Below are positions 55,828-63,912 of a stretch of DNA of 64,000 bases, piece by piece (position 1 is the first letter of the stretch; each line of letters starts with the position of its first letter). Where the stretch lies: contig CAIRSA010000577.1 of assembly GCA_903881085.1 (NCBI GenBank), positions 52,594 through 116,593 of the forward strand. The letters run 5' to 3'. This stretch comes from an uncultured Acidobacteriia bacterium (lineage in GTDB: Bacteria > Acidobacteriota > Terriglobia > Bryobacterales > Bryobacteraceae). Both the position numbers and the translations under genes were made by a program. The notes beneath the pieces are model-generated. The model searched no databases and had not been told where the DNA came from. It saw only the letters and a program-made list of their open reading frames with translations.

Positions 55828-55889
55828 ATCATCTCACCCTTCGGGCTAGAAAGGGTATCCGCAAATTCACTTGGAAATTCTAACGTACC

Positions 55890-57250
55890 AAAACTCTATA
55901 GGATACTGCACCACTTTTCAGCCTCGCACAGATAACGGTTCCTGCGAGACAGGATCTCGCAACAGATCGCCGGAAGAGTAAACACCTTGCTGGCGCTGTA
56001 GATGTGGGTGCAGCTCACCTGGAGCACCTGGTTGCCAAACCAGCGAAAGGGAGTCGGTCTAACCAACCGGCCCGTTTCCAACCCTCTACCGAGGGCGAAA
56101 CGCGAGAGCTGAACCCGTAGCGCTGGATGCCATGAGAATGGCTCGTCCAGTGCGACGGAGGCTCACGGGAGTAATGTCCAAATTGTAAAGAGGAGTGCCA
56201 ACTCTTCTTTTGTTGGAAGCAATCCCCGTGTTCTATCCGATAGCGACGTTTTCTCGACGCCTTCTTGTAAGAGGGGCGACGGAGAAAAACCTTCGTCGGT
56301 GAACTTGAGAGCCAAGGGTGGCACTTTGGAGCAAGTTCGATACCGGCGAAGGCCGAAATAGTCCAAGCGGGTGAAAATCCTGCATGAGGGGTTCAGGCCA
56401 TAGTGTATTCGGGTGAAAGCCCCGTAAGGCTTGTTCAACTCATCTGGCGGAGGGAGCTTCCGAACTGGTGACAGTCGGAACCGGGGCCTTATCAGCCTCG
56501 GCGCGCCGTCGAAAAAACGACGCGGTGAATAGCTCAACTCAACAAAGCCCGTAAGGGCGAGCCAGTCAGTTCAATCGGAGACGTGACCGAAATGCGAAGA
56601 TTAATCTCTCGACGGATAAGCAGGTGCTTCTCTCTTCTACCTGCTGAAATCGCACCTCCGCTGCCCGCATCGTGCGAGTGGCTTGGATGTGCGGAAACTA
56701 TGCCGGCCTGACGGGCCGAGACATACGAGGATGACCTGACGGGTAGCACCGCCTAGCGAAGTGACCGATTGCAGACGGCGTTCGCATTGAACGCTGACTC
56801 TTGAAACGCAGACTATTTCTAATCCGGGAAGGGGCTGAGTTGCCGGGGTGGTCCCTCGGTGCCTGGTTGATTTGCCAGGTGGTTCAAACACTCAGCTCTG
56901 GGAGCGGCGCTCAAGTAGAAGCAAAAGCGTTGATGCTTACCGGCATCCGTTTTTGGCGATGTTCTCGGCAAGGTAGTCGAGGCTCGTCTCTTGTTTGGTG
57001 TGGCAACCGAACTGTCCTTTGGTGGACGAAGAGCGACGAAAGAGCGGACGGGTCATAGACCCACATCTACAGTGTCCCGGTCGGAGGCCGAATGGCTGTT
57101 CGACCGGAGCGCCTTGGGTAGGCAGTGGACGTGGTTTTTTGAGTGTGCCTTGGCAGGCATTTTCAAAAAACGACAAATCGGGCGGTAACGCTACAGGTGC
57201 GTCTTCACGCTTCGCGTGAACGCATCGGGGTTTTACCGCAGAGGTTATGG
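55890..57250. other. hairpin-rich, ORF-poor region; candidate structured RNA or decayed element
   Basis: No frame here is longer than about 125 codons or matches a family I know. The stretch is dense in short inverted repeats, for example TTCCGAACTGGTGACAGTCG-GAA (near 56456-56480), with a GTGA loop. Two blocks near 56367 and 56410 share GGGTGAAA followed by a C-rich arm and GTTC (GCGGGTGAAAATCCTGC and TTCGGGTGAAAGCCCCG). A hairpin GGTCGGAGGCCGAATGGCTG lies near 57080. I could not fit the region confidently to a group II intron, IscB-type guide RNA or rRNA. It may be a degenerate intron or a large non-coding RNA. Confidence 0.4.
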
Positions 57251-57326
57251 AGCGGCAAAGCTTGAAAGAGCTTTGAGACCGCAACTGTTATGTATTGGGC
57301 AACTTCCATCCAGGAAGGGAGCGCGC

Positions 57327-57488
57327 GATAGCGCGAATCTTATCCCGCCAGAGCGGTGTCTCCCGATTTTCCGATGCGAACACCCATGCGTTCGGTTCAG
57401 GATCAACCGCCGCACCAAACCACTCCACCAGCAATGCCGCAGTGCGAGGCGGCACGGCCAAGGCCGTGCAGCGGATGCCATTGCGAAT
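57327..57488 (-). pseudogene. fragment of a tyrosine recombinase
   Basis: About 54 codons read IRNGIRCTALAVPPRTAALL, then VEWFGAAVDPEPNAWVFASE and TPLWRDKI. This parallels LLDEWFPLALDPGGEGFIFP, then SEKIVTPLSLDNL of the integrase at 54 kb, at the same strand and order, but with low identity. No catalytic boxes are seen on either side. It is a remnant of a related but different integrase, suggesting a second element lies within the first segment. Confidence 0.55.
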
Positions 57489-57773
57489 CCGTTTCCGAGA
57501 CAACCAGGAGGGGCTGGAGCAACTCCGAACCGGGATGTCGGTGGTGCCGGCCATCCACTTCGACTAACGCGGCCTTCCGCGGCGGCAGGCATAAAGTTAA
57601 TTGAGCGAATTCAGCACAGGATTCGCTCCACCCTTGAGTACAGCGACCCACACCGTGTATTACCATGCCCGGGAAATTTGCTCTACTGGGCCAAGACAAG
57701 TGTTCGGCTGTCAGAATCCCGGTTTCACCTTGACGGCTTCGATTGGTACTATGGAAGGAGAGAGGCCGCAGCC

Positions 57774-57995
57774 ATGAAACAAGCAACTACGGAGACGATA
57801 TCAGCGACCCTGCCGCATTCATCGAGCACCGGTTCGATCGACACCGCCACCCTTGAACTGCTTGCTGCTTGGAGAGCCGAGGATGCAACTACGGACCCGG
57901 AGAAGCTCCGCGAAGCTGATGAGGAAGTAGCCGAGTTCAAGAAGGCGATGAATGAGAATCGCGCGGCGTCGGGCGCAAGACTGCTCTTTCCGTGA
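57774..57995 (+). CDS. putative antitoxin of a PIN-type toxin-antitoxin pair
   Basis: A 73-residue protein from the ATG at 57774, with GGAAGGAGAGAGG upstream. The N-terminus is Thr/Ser-rich and the rest a single amphipathic helix (LLAAWRAEDATTDPEKLREA, then EEVAEFKKAMNENR), without a clear DNA-binding motif. Its stop overlaps the GTG start of the PIN toxin by four bases. Antitoxin identity rests on size, position and coupling; the family is not recognised by name. Confidence 0.72.
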   Translation: MKQATTETISATLPHSSSTGSIDTATLELLAAWRAEDATTDPEKLREADEEVAEFKKAMNENRAASGARLLFP

Positions 57996-58453
57996 GTCGC
58001 TTCCTTGTTCTCGATTCCTCCCCGCTCGGCCTCTTGACCCATCCTCAACGAAACACCGAAGTGGTTGCGATCACTGACTGGTTGGCCAAGTGCCTGATCA
58101 GTGGCAACCGAGTCATTGTTCCAGCGATAATCCATTACGAACTGAGGCGCGAGCTCCTTCGCGCCAACAAGACCATTGGCGTTGCTCGGCTCGACGCCTT
58201 CTCAGAACAAACGCCTGGCCGCTACCTTCCGCTGTCAGACGAGGCACTTCGATTAGCCGCGGAACTTTGGGCAATGGCACGGCAGCAAGGGCAGCCAACA
58301 GCGGATGTCAAAGACCTCGACGTCGATGTGATTCTTGCCGCCCAGGCGCTCTCTTTTGGACCCGCCTCGGTCGACGTCATCGTTGTGACGACGAATCCGA
58401 AGCATCTCTCCCAGTTCATCACCGCGAAGAACTGGAACGAAATCATTCCTTGA
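57992..58453 (+). CDS. PIN-domain ribonuclease toxin (VapC-like)
   Basis: A 153-residue protein with a GTG start. The acidic PIN residues are D8 (FLVLDSSP), E50 (IIHYELRRELL), D110 and D112 (DLDVDVILAAQAL), and the TTN motif of the last strand (TTNPKHLSQF) is present. VapC toxins cleave tRNA or rRNA when their antitoxin is lost. The overlapping upstream gene supplies the antitoxin. The module is cargo of the first segment between the tRNA-Gly repeats. Confidence 0.88.
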   Translation: MSRFLVLDSSPLGLLTHPQRNTEVVAITDWLAKCLISGNRVIVPAIIHYELRRELLRANKTIGVARLDAFSEQTPGRYLPLSDEALRLAAELWAMARQQGQPTADVKDLDVDVILAAQALSFGPASVDVIVVTTNPKHLSQFITAKNWNEIIP

Positions 58454-58837
58454 GCTAAGGTCTATTGCTTCCGAACGGATGTAATGAAGCCGGAAAAGCA
58501 AAAGAACTTAAAAGCGATTGATTTTTCAAGGGTAGATCGTTGCACCTGCGATCCCACCAAAGAGGTGTCTCCCTCGCGATGATCGTCGATTAGCTGCCTG
58601 GATTCCAGGGAACGTCCCTTGAATCACAGTGTCTCCTTTGCCTGTGTCCTGGGCAGGGGTGACGTTCAGCTTGATTCGTTGCTAGTCACCAGCGCGGTTC
58701 GCGCTTTTTGCTCCTGCTCCAAAACTGCTCCATTAACGGAGAGCTTTTGGAGAGGCAATGGAAACAGGGTGTTTTCTATCGCCATTCATTGACACCGTAG
58801 ACGCCTATGTCTTGTATTTACAATCTACCGCCGATTT
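58454..58837. other. non-coding spacer before att-like repeat 2
   Basis: No gene is seen. A few short direct and inverted words occur (CCATTAACGGAGAGC near 58731, GATTCCAGGGAACGTCCC near 58609), without any clear RNA or operator. Confidence 0.55.
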
Positions 58838-58880
58838 CCCAAGCTGGACGTCGCCGGTTCGAACCCGGTCTCCCGCTCCA
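58838..58880 (+). repeat. att-like repeat 2: 3' half of a tRNA-Gly gene
   Basis: Same 43 bases as repeat 1, ending in CCA. No 5' tRNA half precedes it. A dead integrase C-terminus begins 56 bases to the right, mirroring the arrangement at repeat 1. Confidence 0.9.
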
Positions 58881-58935
58881 ATCTTATCAATCACTTGGGT
58901 AGATTCAGCAACTTCTTTCACTCCACTTCACTCCG

Positions 58936-59046
58936 TTAATGGTTCAAAACAGCGTTTTCTAGCTGTTCTGCTGCTTCGGCTTTCTTGCCGATGCCGCTTT
59001 TGGTTTAGCTATCGAGCGATACGCCGATACCATGGGTCCGATCGCT
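58936..59046 (-). pseudogene. integrase C-terminal remnant with stop at the catalytic tyrosine position
   Basis: The minus frame ending at 58936 reads SDRTHGIGVSLDS, stop, then TKSGIGKKAEAAEQLENAVL-NH. This aligns with SDQRGHGIGVSLEV-Y-TTSDLEQK...KKLEAAVF at 54 kb. The TAA stands exactly where the nucleophilic Tyr codon should be. Upstream sequence is lost. It is the decayed recombinase of the second segment. Confidence 0.75.
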
Positions 59047-59189
59047 TATAGCGGAATAACGAAAGAACGCAATAACGAAGGTTAGTCGGGCCTTTAGCTC
59101 CCTGCTGTGCTACCGTCGATTGGAGCGTTATGCTTTAAGTACTGGAAATCGCCCAACGGGAAATCCGCGTGACATACAACATCACGTAT

Positions 59190-59248
59190 GTTATGTTTGG
59201 TGTGCGATAAGTCACTTTTGGGGCGATTGTAAGAGCATGCAACATAAC
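59190..59248. promoter_or_regulatory. candidate operator of the abiE operon
   Basis: GTTATGTT (59190-59197) and AACATAAC (59241-59248) form an 8-base perfect inverted repeat that brackets the likely promoter and start of abiEi. A second inverted repeat, ACATAC with GTATGT, lies at 59172-59191. AbiEi antitoxins autoregulate by binding inverted repeats at their promoter, which fits. Confidence 0.5.
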
Positions 59249-60067
59249 GAGCATAGTAAGACAGTTGGTCGTCAAATGGCTAGGCTTCTGGCCGGGCTCT
59301 ACGATCAATCGCAGGCGATGTTCGACCTAGCGGAGGCAGAGAAAATCACTGGCCTCAGCCCAAAGCTCGCGAGCAGCCTGCTTCACAAAGCTGTGCGCCG
59401 CGGGCTCGTCTCCCGGCTGAAACCTGGCGTATTCGCGATCGTTCCGCCGGAACTGGGAAGTACCAAGGAATATGCCGGCGACCCTTATCTGACTGCAACC
59501 AAGCTTGCGGGCGATGCACCGGTTTTCATATCGCACGCGTCTGCGATGGAGATTCACCGCATGGTGACGCAGCCCCAACTCGCCGTGTTTGCCTCAAGCT
59601 CTAAGCGCCTGCGCAGCAGGGTGCTGCATGGCACCGAGTTCCGATTCGTATTCACAAGATCCGAGCAGTATTTTGGAACCATCAAACACTGGGTGACAAA
59701 GCAAGAGGCGGTAGAGGTTAGCGACCTTGAGCGCACCGTCATCGACGGTCTTCGCCAACCGGAATACTGTGGCGGCGTTACCGAAGTGGCGAAGGGTCTC
59801 TGGATGCGGCGCGATGACATCAACGTCACAAGGCTGGTTGACTATGCGTTACGGCTCGGAATCGGTGCCGTAATCCGTCGCCTCGGATACGTGCTTGAGT
59901 TGTACAAGCTTGCGCCCGAAAACGAACTGGCGCGCCTGCGCAACGAACTCACCGACACCTACCTTCTTCTGGACCCAATGTTGCCGAAGGAAGGTACGCA
60001 CTTGCGTCGTTGGCGAATTCAACTTAACGTCTCGCCCCAAGAACTCGAAACAGTCAGGACAACGTAG
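59237..60067 (+). CDS. abiEi: AbiEi-type antitoxin (type IV toxin-antitoxin system)
   Basis: I take the ATG at 59237 (276 residues); one at 59276 is an alternative. The N-terminal winged helix (residues 15-75: FDLAEAEKITGLSPKLASSL, LLHKAVRRGLVSRLKPGVFA) precedes the C-terminal antitoxin domain (SHASAMEIHRMVTQPQ, VSDLERTVIDGLRQPEYCGG). AbiEi represses its own operon and counteracts the AbiEii nucleotidyltransferase without direct contact. The stop TAG is directly followed by the ATG of the toxin gene. Confidence 0.9.
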   Translation: MQHNEHSKTVGRQMARLLAGLYDQSQAMFDLAEAEKITGLSPKLASSLLHKAVRRGLVSRLKPGVFAIVPPELGSTKEYAGDPYLTATKLAGDAPVFISHASAMEIHRMVTQPQLAVFASSSKRLRSRVLHGTEFRFVFTRSEQYFGTIKHWVTKQEAVEVSDLERTVIDGLRQPEYCGGVTEVAKGLWMRRDDINVTRLVDYALRLGIGAVIRRLGYVLELYKLAPENELARLRNELTDTYLLLDPMLPKEGTHLRRWRIQLNVSPQELETVRTT

Positions 60068-60898
60068 ATGATCCCTCAGCGAAACATATCGCGGCTTGCA
60101 AACCGGCTGGCGAAGGAAGGCGGACGACGCTTCCAAGAAAGCGTGCTTGAACGCGACTATTGCCTTGCCTGGTTTCTCGCGGCACTCGCCGAATCTGATC
60201 TCAAGCAGGTCCTCGGATTCAAAGGTGGGACGGCACTGAAGCGTTGCTATTTCGAAGACTACCGTTTCTCCGAAGATCTTGATTTTACGCTCACCGAACC
60301 GGTCACGTTTGAGGAGTTGGTCAAACGCCTGGAATCGGTCTATGCTGCCGTCTACGACGCATCCGGTATCGTGTTCAAGTTTGACCGGGAAGACGGCCAG
60401 ACCCACGAAAACAGCTACACCTTCTACCTCAAATATGAAGGGCCATTGCCGACCGGCAACAACGTAAAGGTGGATGTCACGGTGCGCGAATCGCTGGCGT
60501 TCCCTTTGCTCGAACGCCCAGTCCTTCGCGGTTATGAGGAGTTTGCAGACCTCACGGCTGACCGGCTCATCCGCGTGTACTCGCTGGAGGAAATTGCCAC
60601 CGAGAAAACACTTGCGCTCGCGGACCGGGCACGCAACGAACCTCGCGACCTCTTCGATTTATGGCACCTCACGTCGGGCGAAGGCCTCGATCTCGGGCCG
60701 CTCGCCGGAGCAATGCGGCAAAAGTTGGAATTTCGCGGAAAGCCGTGCCGGGGAATCGCGGATGCCATCCGCAACAAGGAAGCCCGGCTGAAGGCTCTCT
60801 GGTCAAAACGTCTCGCGTACCAAATGACGACCTTGCCGGAGTTCGATGATGTGTTTCGTGCCGTGCTGCGAACGCTCCGGCAAGCGGAACTGCCGTAG
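60068..60898 (+). CDS. abiEii: AbiEii-type nucleotidyltransferase toxin
   Basis: A 276-residue protein. The nucleotidyltransferase signature is FKGGTALKRCYF with FSEDLDF (GGT 53-55, SEDLDF 68-73), followed by VKVDVTVRESL, which supplies the third acidic residue, and EIATEKTLALADRARNEPRD, the AbiEii/DUF1814 helix block. AbiEii toxins inactivate tRNAs by adding nucleotides and cause growth arrest, so they can give phage resistance by abortive infection. The adjacent antitoxin completes the module. Confidence 0.9.
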   Translation: MIPQRNISRLANRLAKEGGRRFQESVLERDYCLAWFLAALAESDLKQVLGFKGGTALKRCYFEDYRFSEDLDFTLTEPVTFEELVKRLESVYAAVYDASGIVFKFDREDGQTHENSYTFYLKYEGPLPTGNNVKVDVTVRESLAFPLLERPVLRGYEEFADLTADRLIRVYSLEEIATEKTLALADRARNEPRDLFDLWHLTSGEGLDLGPLAGAMRQKLEFRGKPCRGIADAIRNKEARLKALWSKRLAYQMTTLPEFDDVFRAVLRTLRQAELP

Positions 60899-60927
60899 CC
60901 TCTGATCGTGTTTTCAGGCGGTGTGGC

Positions 60928-60955
60928 GTCAAGTTTTTTTGCTATAAAACTTGAC
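60928..60955. repeat. perfect inverted repeat after the abiE operon
   Basis: GTCAAGTTTT (60928-60937) pairs with AAAACTTGAC (60946-60955) over 10 bases with an 8-base loop. It lies 30 bases after the abiEii stop and could terminate it, although the stem is AT-rich and no U-run follows. The remaining spacer to 61197 (about 240 bases) holds CACTCCATTCCACTCC-type short tandem words near 61045 and no gene. Confidence 0.6.
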
Positions 60956-61197
60956 ATGCAGGCATGGTCGGCTGGTTTACGTTTTGGCCTGAAGGCTTAG
61001 CAAGACTGCGCAAAACCGACAATTCCTAAACCAGACGGAAAGGCTTTCACTCCATTCCACTCCAAAAATCTCCCACTCCATTTTCACTCCAATAAGAGGC
61101 GATTGCCCGGACAGAATGCGTAAGTTGTTGAATGCATTAGACCTGAATTCATCCTCTTGAACGCCTTAGTCCTTTGTTATCAATCGACGCTGAGATT

Positions 61198-61221
61198 CCC
61201 AAGCTGGACGTCGCCGGTTCG
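61198..61221 (+). repeat. att-like repeat 3: truncated tRNA-Gly core
   Basis: Begins CCCAAGCTGGACGTCGCC and matches repeats 1 and 2 for 24 bases, up to GGTTCG, then diverges. The rest of the T-arm and acceptor are lost. It marks the right boundary of the abiE segment. Confidence 0.8.
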
Positions 61222-61251
61222 TAATGATCGAGAGCCGATCCCGGAGCTGCA

Positions 61252-61686
61252 TCAGGTTCGCAAGCGCTGCATCAAGGCAATGTCATCCATGACCGTGATC
61301 CCGGAGTTTCGCAGGAAGGGTTCGGCAGGCGGTTCGAAGAAATCCTGGTCCCTTGTGCAAATAACGTGGGCTTCACCAATGATTGCAATTTGCATGACGA
61401 CGGTGTCGTTGACGTCACGAATCGGCGTAATCAGCAGAGGGTTTGTGCGAACAATTTCCGAGGCTTCGCGCAGGAAACCGATATAATCAAAAACGCGGCT
61501 CTCTGAAAGGCCGTGGTGCGCGAACATTCGCGGATAGCGCAAAACCTTTGCCAACTCGTAAAGCATTTCGTCCGAGATCAGTAGGACATGGTCAGACTCA
61601 ACTACGCCGAGGAGCAGAGCGCGAGCAAGCCCGTTCGCACCATCATGTGCCCGGACGAGGATTGCGGTATCGAGGACGATTCTCAT
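61252..61686 (-). CDS. PIN-domain toxin of a second TA pair
   Basis: A 144-residue protein of the putative-toxin PIN family (COG1569-like). Acidic residues are D6 (MRIVLDTAILVRA), Glu in DEMLYELAKVLRYPR, Asp in RDVNDTVVMQIAI, and CTRDQDFF at the last strand. Its start overlaps the end of the antitoxin gene by four bases. It is likely to be an RNase that restrains growth when released. Confidence 0.87.
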   Translation of the reverse strand: MRIVLDTAILVRAHDGANGLARALLLGVVESDHVLLISDEMLYELAKVLRYPRMFAHHGLSESRVFDYIGFLREASEIVRTNPLLITPIRDVNDTVVMQIAIIGEAHVICTRDQDFFEPPAEPFLRNSGITVMDDIALMQRLRT

Positions 61687-61955
61687 TGATGGGGGCGATA
61701 TCCTGGGCGAACGCTTCGCATTGCCTCGGTGATGACATCTTCAGCTTGTTCCTCCGAAGCGGATGTGCGGGAAGCGTCCACCTCTGCAAAGTATTTCCTC
61801 AACTCGTTCGCAATTTCCAGCTTCCGGTCATGCGAGACACTCGCGGGCTCGAAGGTGCGAACGCTAACCGCCTCGCCATCCTGAACGCGACGTCCCAAAA
61901 GCGTTTCGAGCGCGGCCTTTTGGTCGGGTGAGAGATCGTTGGCATTGCAGATCAT
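61683..61955 (-). CDS. antitoxin partner of the second PIN toxin
   Basis: I take the ATG at 61955 (90 residues); upstream frame is open but unrelated. NDLSPDQKAALETLLGRRVQ and SVRTFEPASVSHDRKLEIAN, then a C-terminal acidic region, suggest a short helical antitoxin. A four-base overlap joins it to the toxin. The DNA-binding motif, if any, is not obvious. Confidence 0.78.
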   Translation of the reverse strand: MICNANDLSPDQKAALETLLGRRVQDGEAVSVRTFEPASVSHDRKLEIANELRKYFAEVDASRTSASEEQAEDVITEAMRSVRPGYRPHQ

Positions 61956-62050
61956 AGTGTTGGTTCCTGTTAACAGTGTCGCTGAACAAATTGGACTGCT
62001 CACTCTCCATTTTGTCACGAAAATCCTGTGCGGCTTGAGCAGCTGAGCTT

Positions 62051-62067
62051 CCCAGGCTGGACGTCGC
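62051..62067 (+). repeat. att-like repeat 4: degenerate tRNA-Gly core
   Basis: CCCAGGCTGGACGTCGC differs from the other repeats by one base over 17 and then diverges. It lies between the second PIN pair and the Fic gene. Short and imperfect, so weaker than the others, but collinear with them. Confidence 0.6.
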
Positions 62068-62115
62068 AGTACCGGGCGCCGTTCGCTACCGATGCGCGGC
62101 ACGCTCTCCGAGGTT

Positions 62116-63330
62116 TCAATCCGCTTTCTCTGGAAATAGTCCAGGCAGCCAGTGCGATGCCAGTGTTGCGGGAAAGGCAAGCCGGAGTGGCGCGCGCGTG
62201 CTTTCGGAGACGACCACGCCTTGGTCGACTAGGGTTGAGACGATTCGGCGGGCTTGACGGGCGTCGGTTCCGACGATGGTGTCTGCATCGCCGCGCGGCA
62301 GTTCGCCTCGATACAGAATTGCTTCCAGTATCAGCGCGGTCTTTGCGGGAAGCTTGCCAAGACGCGTCTCCGATTCTGCCCACATTAGGATGCGGGTTCG
62401 CAGCCTGTCGGGTTGCATCAGCCCTTCCATAAAATTGACCTGATCCAGGCAAACCTGGAGAAAGAACTCCGTAAACGCGCCAAGTTCATCCTCGGTCAAG
62501 CTACCACGCCCGTCCAGATCGTTGCGTCGCGGCAGATCGCAATTGGCAAGCAGCCGCTTGTAGTCACTGACGTTGTGGGCCAGTCCGCGGGCAATGGACC
62601 AGACGGCTCCGGTAGCAAGAAGGCTCAACAACTGGGCGTGCGACATGAGCCGGGCCACGCGGCCATTGCCGCCCAGAAACGGATGCATCCACAGCAGGCG
62701 GTGATGGGCGGCGGCGGCCGAGAGGATGGCCTCAGACTTGCCAAGATTGCCATACACGAGAGCAAAACGTTCGAGGAATCGCGGCAGTGCGCCAGGGCTT
62801 ATCGCAACATGGCGGCCCACTTGAACGTCCCGGCACCGCAGATTGCCGGGCACAACCTTGAGTCGCCCTTCGGTGGCCGGCACTTCCACCCAGAGCAGGT
62901 CTTCCGGCAGGAGTTCGCAGAAGCGGCGATGGATTGCGCAGATGCCATCGGCGCTTGTAGCCGCTGCGCCGCCTAAGCCACCCTCATCGATCCATTTCTG
63001 AACTGCGATGTGCGCTTTGGCTTCGAGTTGCAGATCGCGTTTGCGAGTGTCGTTGCTGTATTCGTTGTTGAGCGCGCGCTCGATGTCGATGGGGTGAGTG
63101 TTGTGTCCTTCAATGAGATTGGAATAATAGCAGTTCATCGAACGCACGAGGTCCGCAAGAGAATTCAGCAGAGTTGGAGGTAGGCTGCGCTTGAACCCTG
63201 CCGACTTCTGTGCGAGATCGAAGGCGAGGTCCGTGAGCCGTGCGCGGTAGCGGTAGCCGTCTCCGAGCCTGGTGGGCTCCATAAGGGAAATCTGCTCACC
63301 CCGGTCCTCCGCTTTCATGTCCGGTTTCAT
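62116..63330 (-). CDS. Fic-domain protein (probable AMPylase), class II
   Basis: A 404-residue protein. The Fic motif HPFLGGNGRVARL (His216, GNGR at 221-224) is intact. An N-terminal inhibitory helix motif S-x-x-x-E-G/N is seen as SNLIEGHN (70-77), which places it in class II with self-inhibition. A C-terminal winged helix (about 345-395, LPRGDADTIVGTDARQARRI) may bind DNA. Fic proteins transfer AMP to proteins, and the target here is unknown. It lies next to a broken Fic fragment. Confidence 0.9.
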   Translation of the reverse strand: MKPDMKAEDRGEQISLMEPTRLGDGYRYRARLTDLAFDLAQKSAGFKRSLPPTLLNSLADLVRSMNCYYSNLIEGHNTHPIDIERALNNEYSNDTRKRDLQLEAKAHIAVQKWIDEGGLGGAAATSADGICAIHRRFCELLPEDLLWVEVPATEGRLKVVPGNLRCRDVQVGRHVAISPGALPRFLERFALVYGNLGKSEAILSAAAAHHRLLWMHPFLGGNGRVARLMSHAQLLSLLATGAVWSIARGLAHNVSDYKRLLANCDLPRRNDLDGRGSLTEDELGAFTEFFLQVCLDQVNFMEGLMQPDRLRTRILMWAESETRLGKLPAKTALILEAILYRGELPRGDADTIVGTDARQARRIVSTLVDQGVVVSESTRAPLRLAFPATLASHWLPGLFPEKAD

Positions 63331-63477
63331 GGCCGCTATTTCTCCGGTGCATCTATATCAATATCAGCATTATAGGAGAATGCAAAGGAGAACTGGTCCG
63401 CTAAATTGTCCGGTTTCATGTCCGGTTCCTAAGGTAGCCTGAGGGCATTCCAAGCGGCCCCGCGTAGAATGCACCGC

Positions 63478-63747
63478 TTAGAGCAAAGAGCCATGCCCTG
63501 CCAGCGTGTAGCTGGTGCTGCGGCCTCACTCAGGATTTCGCACGAGGATTCCAAGAGCGATCAATTGTAGAATGTCGCGGCGGGCGGTGTCCTGGGAGCA
63601 CTTTGCGAGTGCTGCCCATTTGGAGGTGGTCAATTTGCCTTCGAAGCCATCGAGGAGCCGATTGAGGACCAGGCGCTGACGATTGTTGAGAAACAGCAGT
63701 TGAACGCATCTGGAAAAGGTATCTCCAACATTTGGCATCGGTTGCAT
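63478..63747 (-). pseudogene. C-terminal remnant of a second Fic protein (DUF4172-type), with in-frame stop
   Basis: The frame reads NNRQRLVLNRLLDGFEGKLT, then TSKWAALAKCSQDTARRDIL and GILVRNPE, then TGA (63526-63528), then in the same frame GRSTSYTLAGHGSLL and TAA at 63478. Fic C-terminal winged helices end with GGGRSTSY, so the TGA replaces a Gly codon (GGA). The whole Fic catalytic domain is absent upstream, and the fragment is dead. Confidence 0.8.
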
Positions 63748-63753
63748 GCAAGT

Positions 63754-63781
63754 TCAGACCTCCTGATCTCCAGAAAAATGA
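63754..63781. repeat. short interspersed repeat, family B (copy 2)
   Basis: TCAGACCTCCTGATCTCC followed by AGAAAAATGA, a near copy of 10697-10727. It sits at the end of the dead Fic fragment, about 130 bases from a family A copy. Confidence 0.7.
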
Positions 63782-63912
63782 GATGAGCCAATTTCGACGT
63801 GATCAGTAACCGCTCCCTCCTAAGGAACTGAAAATTCAAATGCCTTTATTTTCAGTTCCTTTCGGATTTGCCTTGGCCACCTGGCCTAGTGCTGGGCTGA
63901 GAAGCTGTGAAA

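Noticed and set aside
55890..57250. Group II intron or IscB-type guide RNA stated as a firm call
   Set aside because: No domain V with the expected two-base bulge, no reverse transcriptase YADD and no IscB gene could be recognised; kept only as a hypothesis.
57245..57592. Functional gene on the minus strand at 57.2-57.6 kb
   Set aside because: Frames are short, overlap each other in all phases, and only an isolated integrase-like stretch is recognisable.
63526..63747. Independent HTH transcriptional regulator
   Set aside because: The sequence is the C-terminal winged helix of a Fic protein with a premature TGA; no separate promoter or start is evident.
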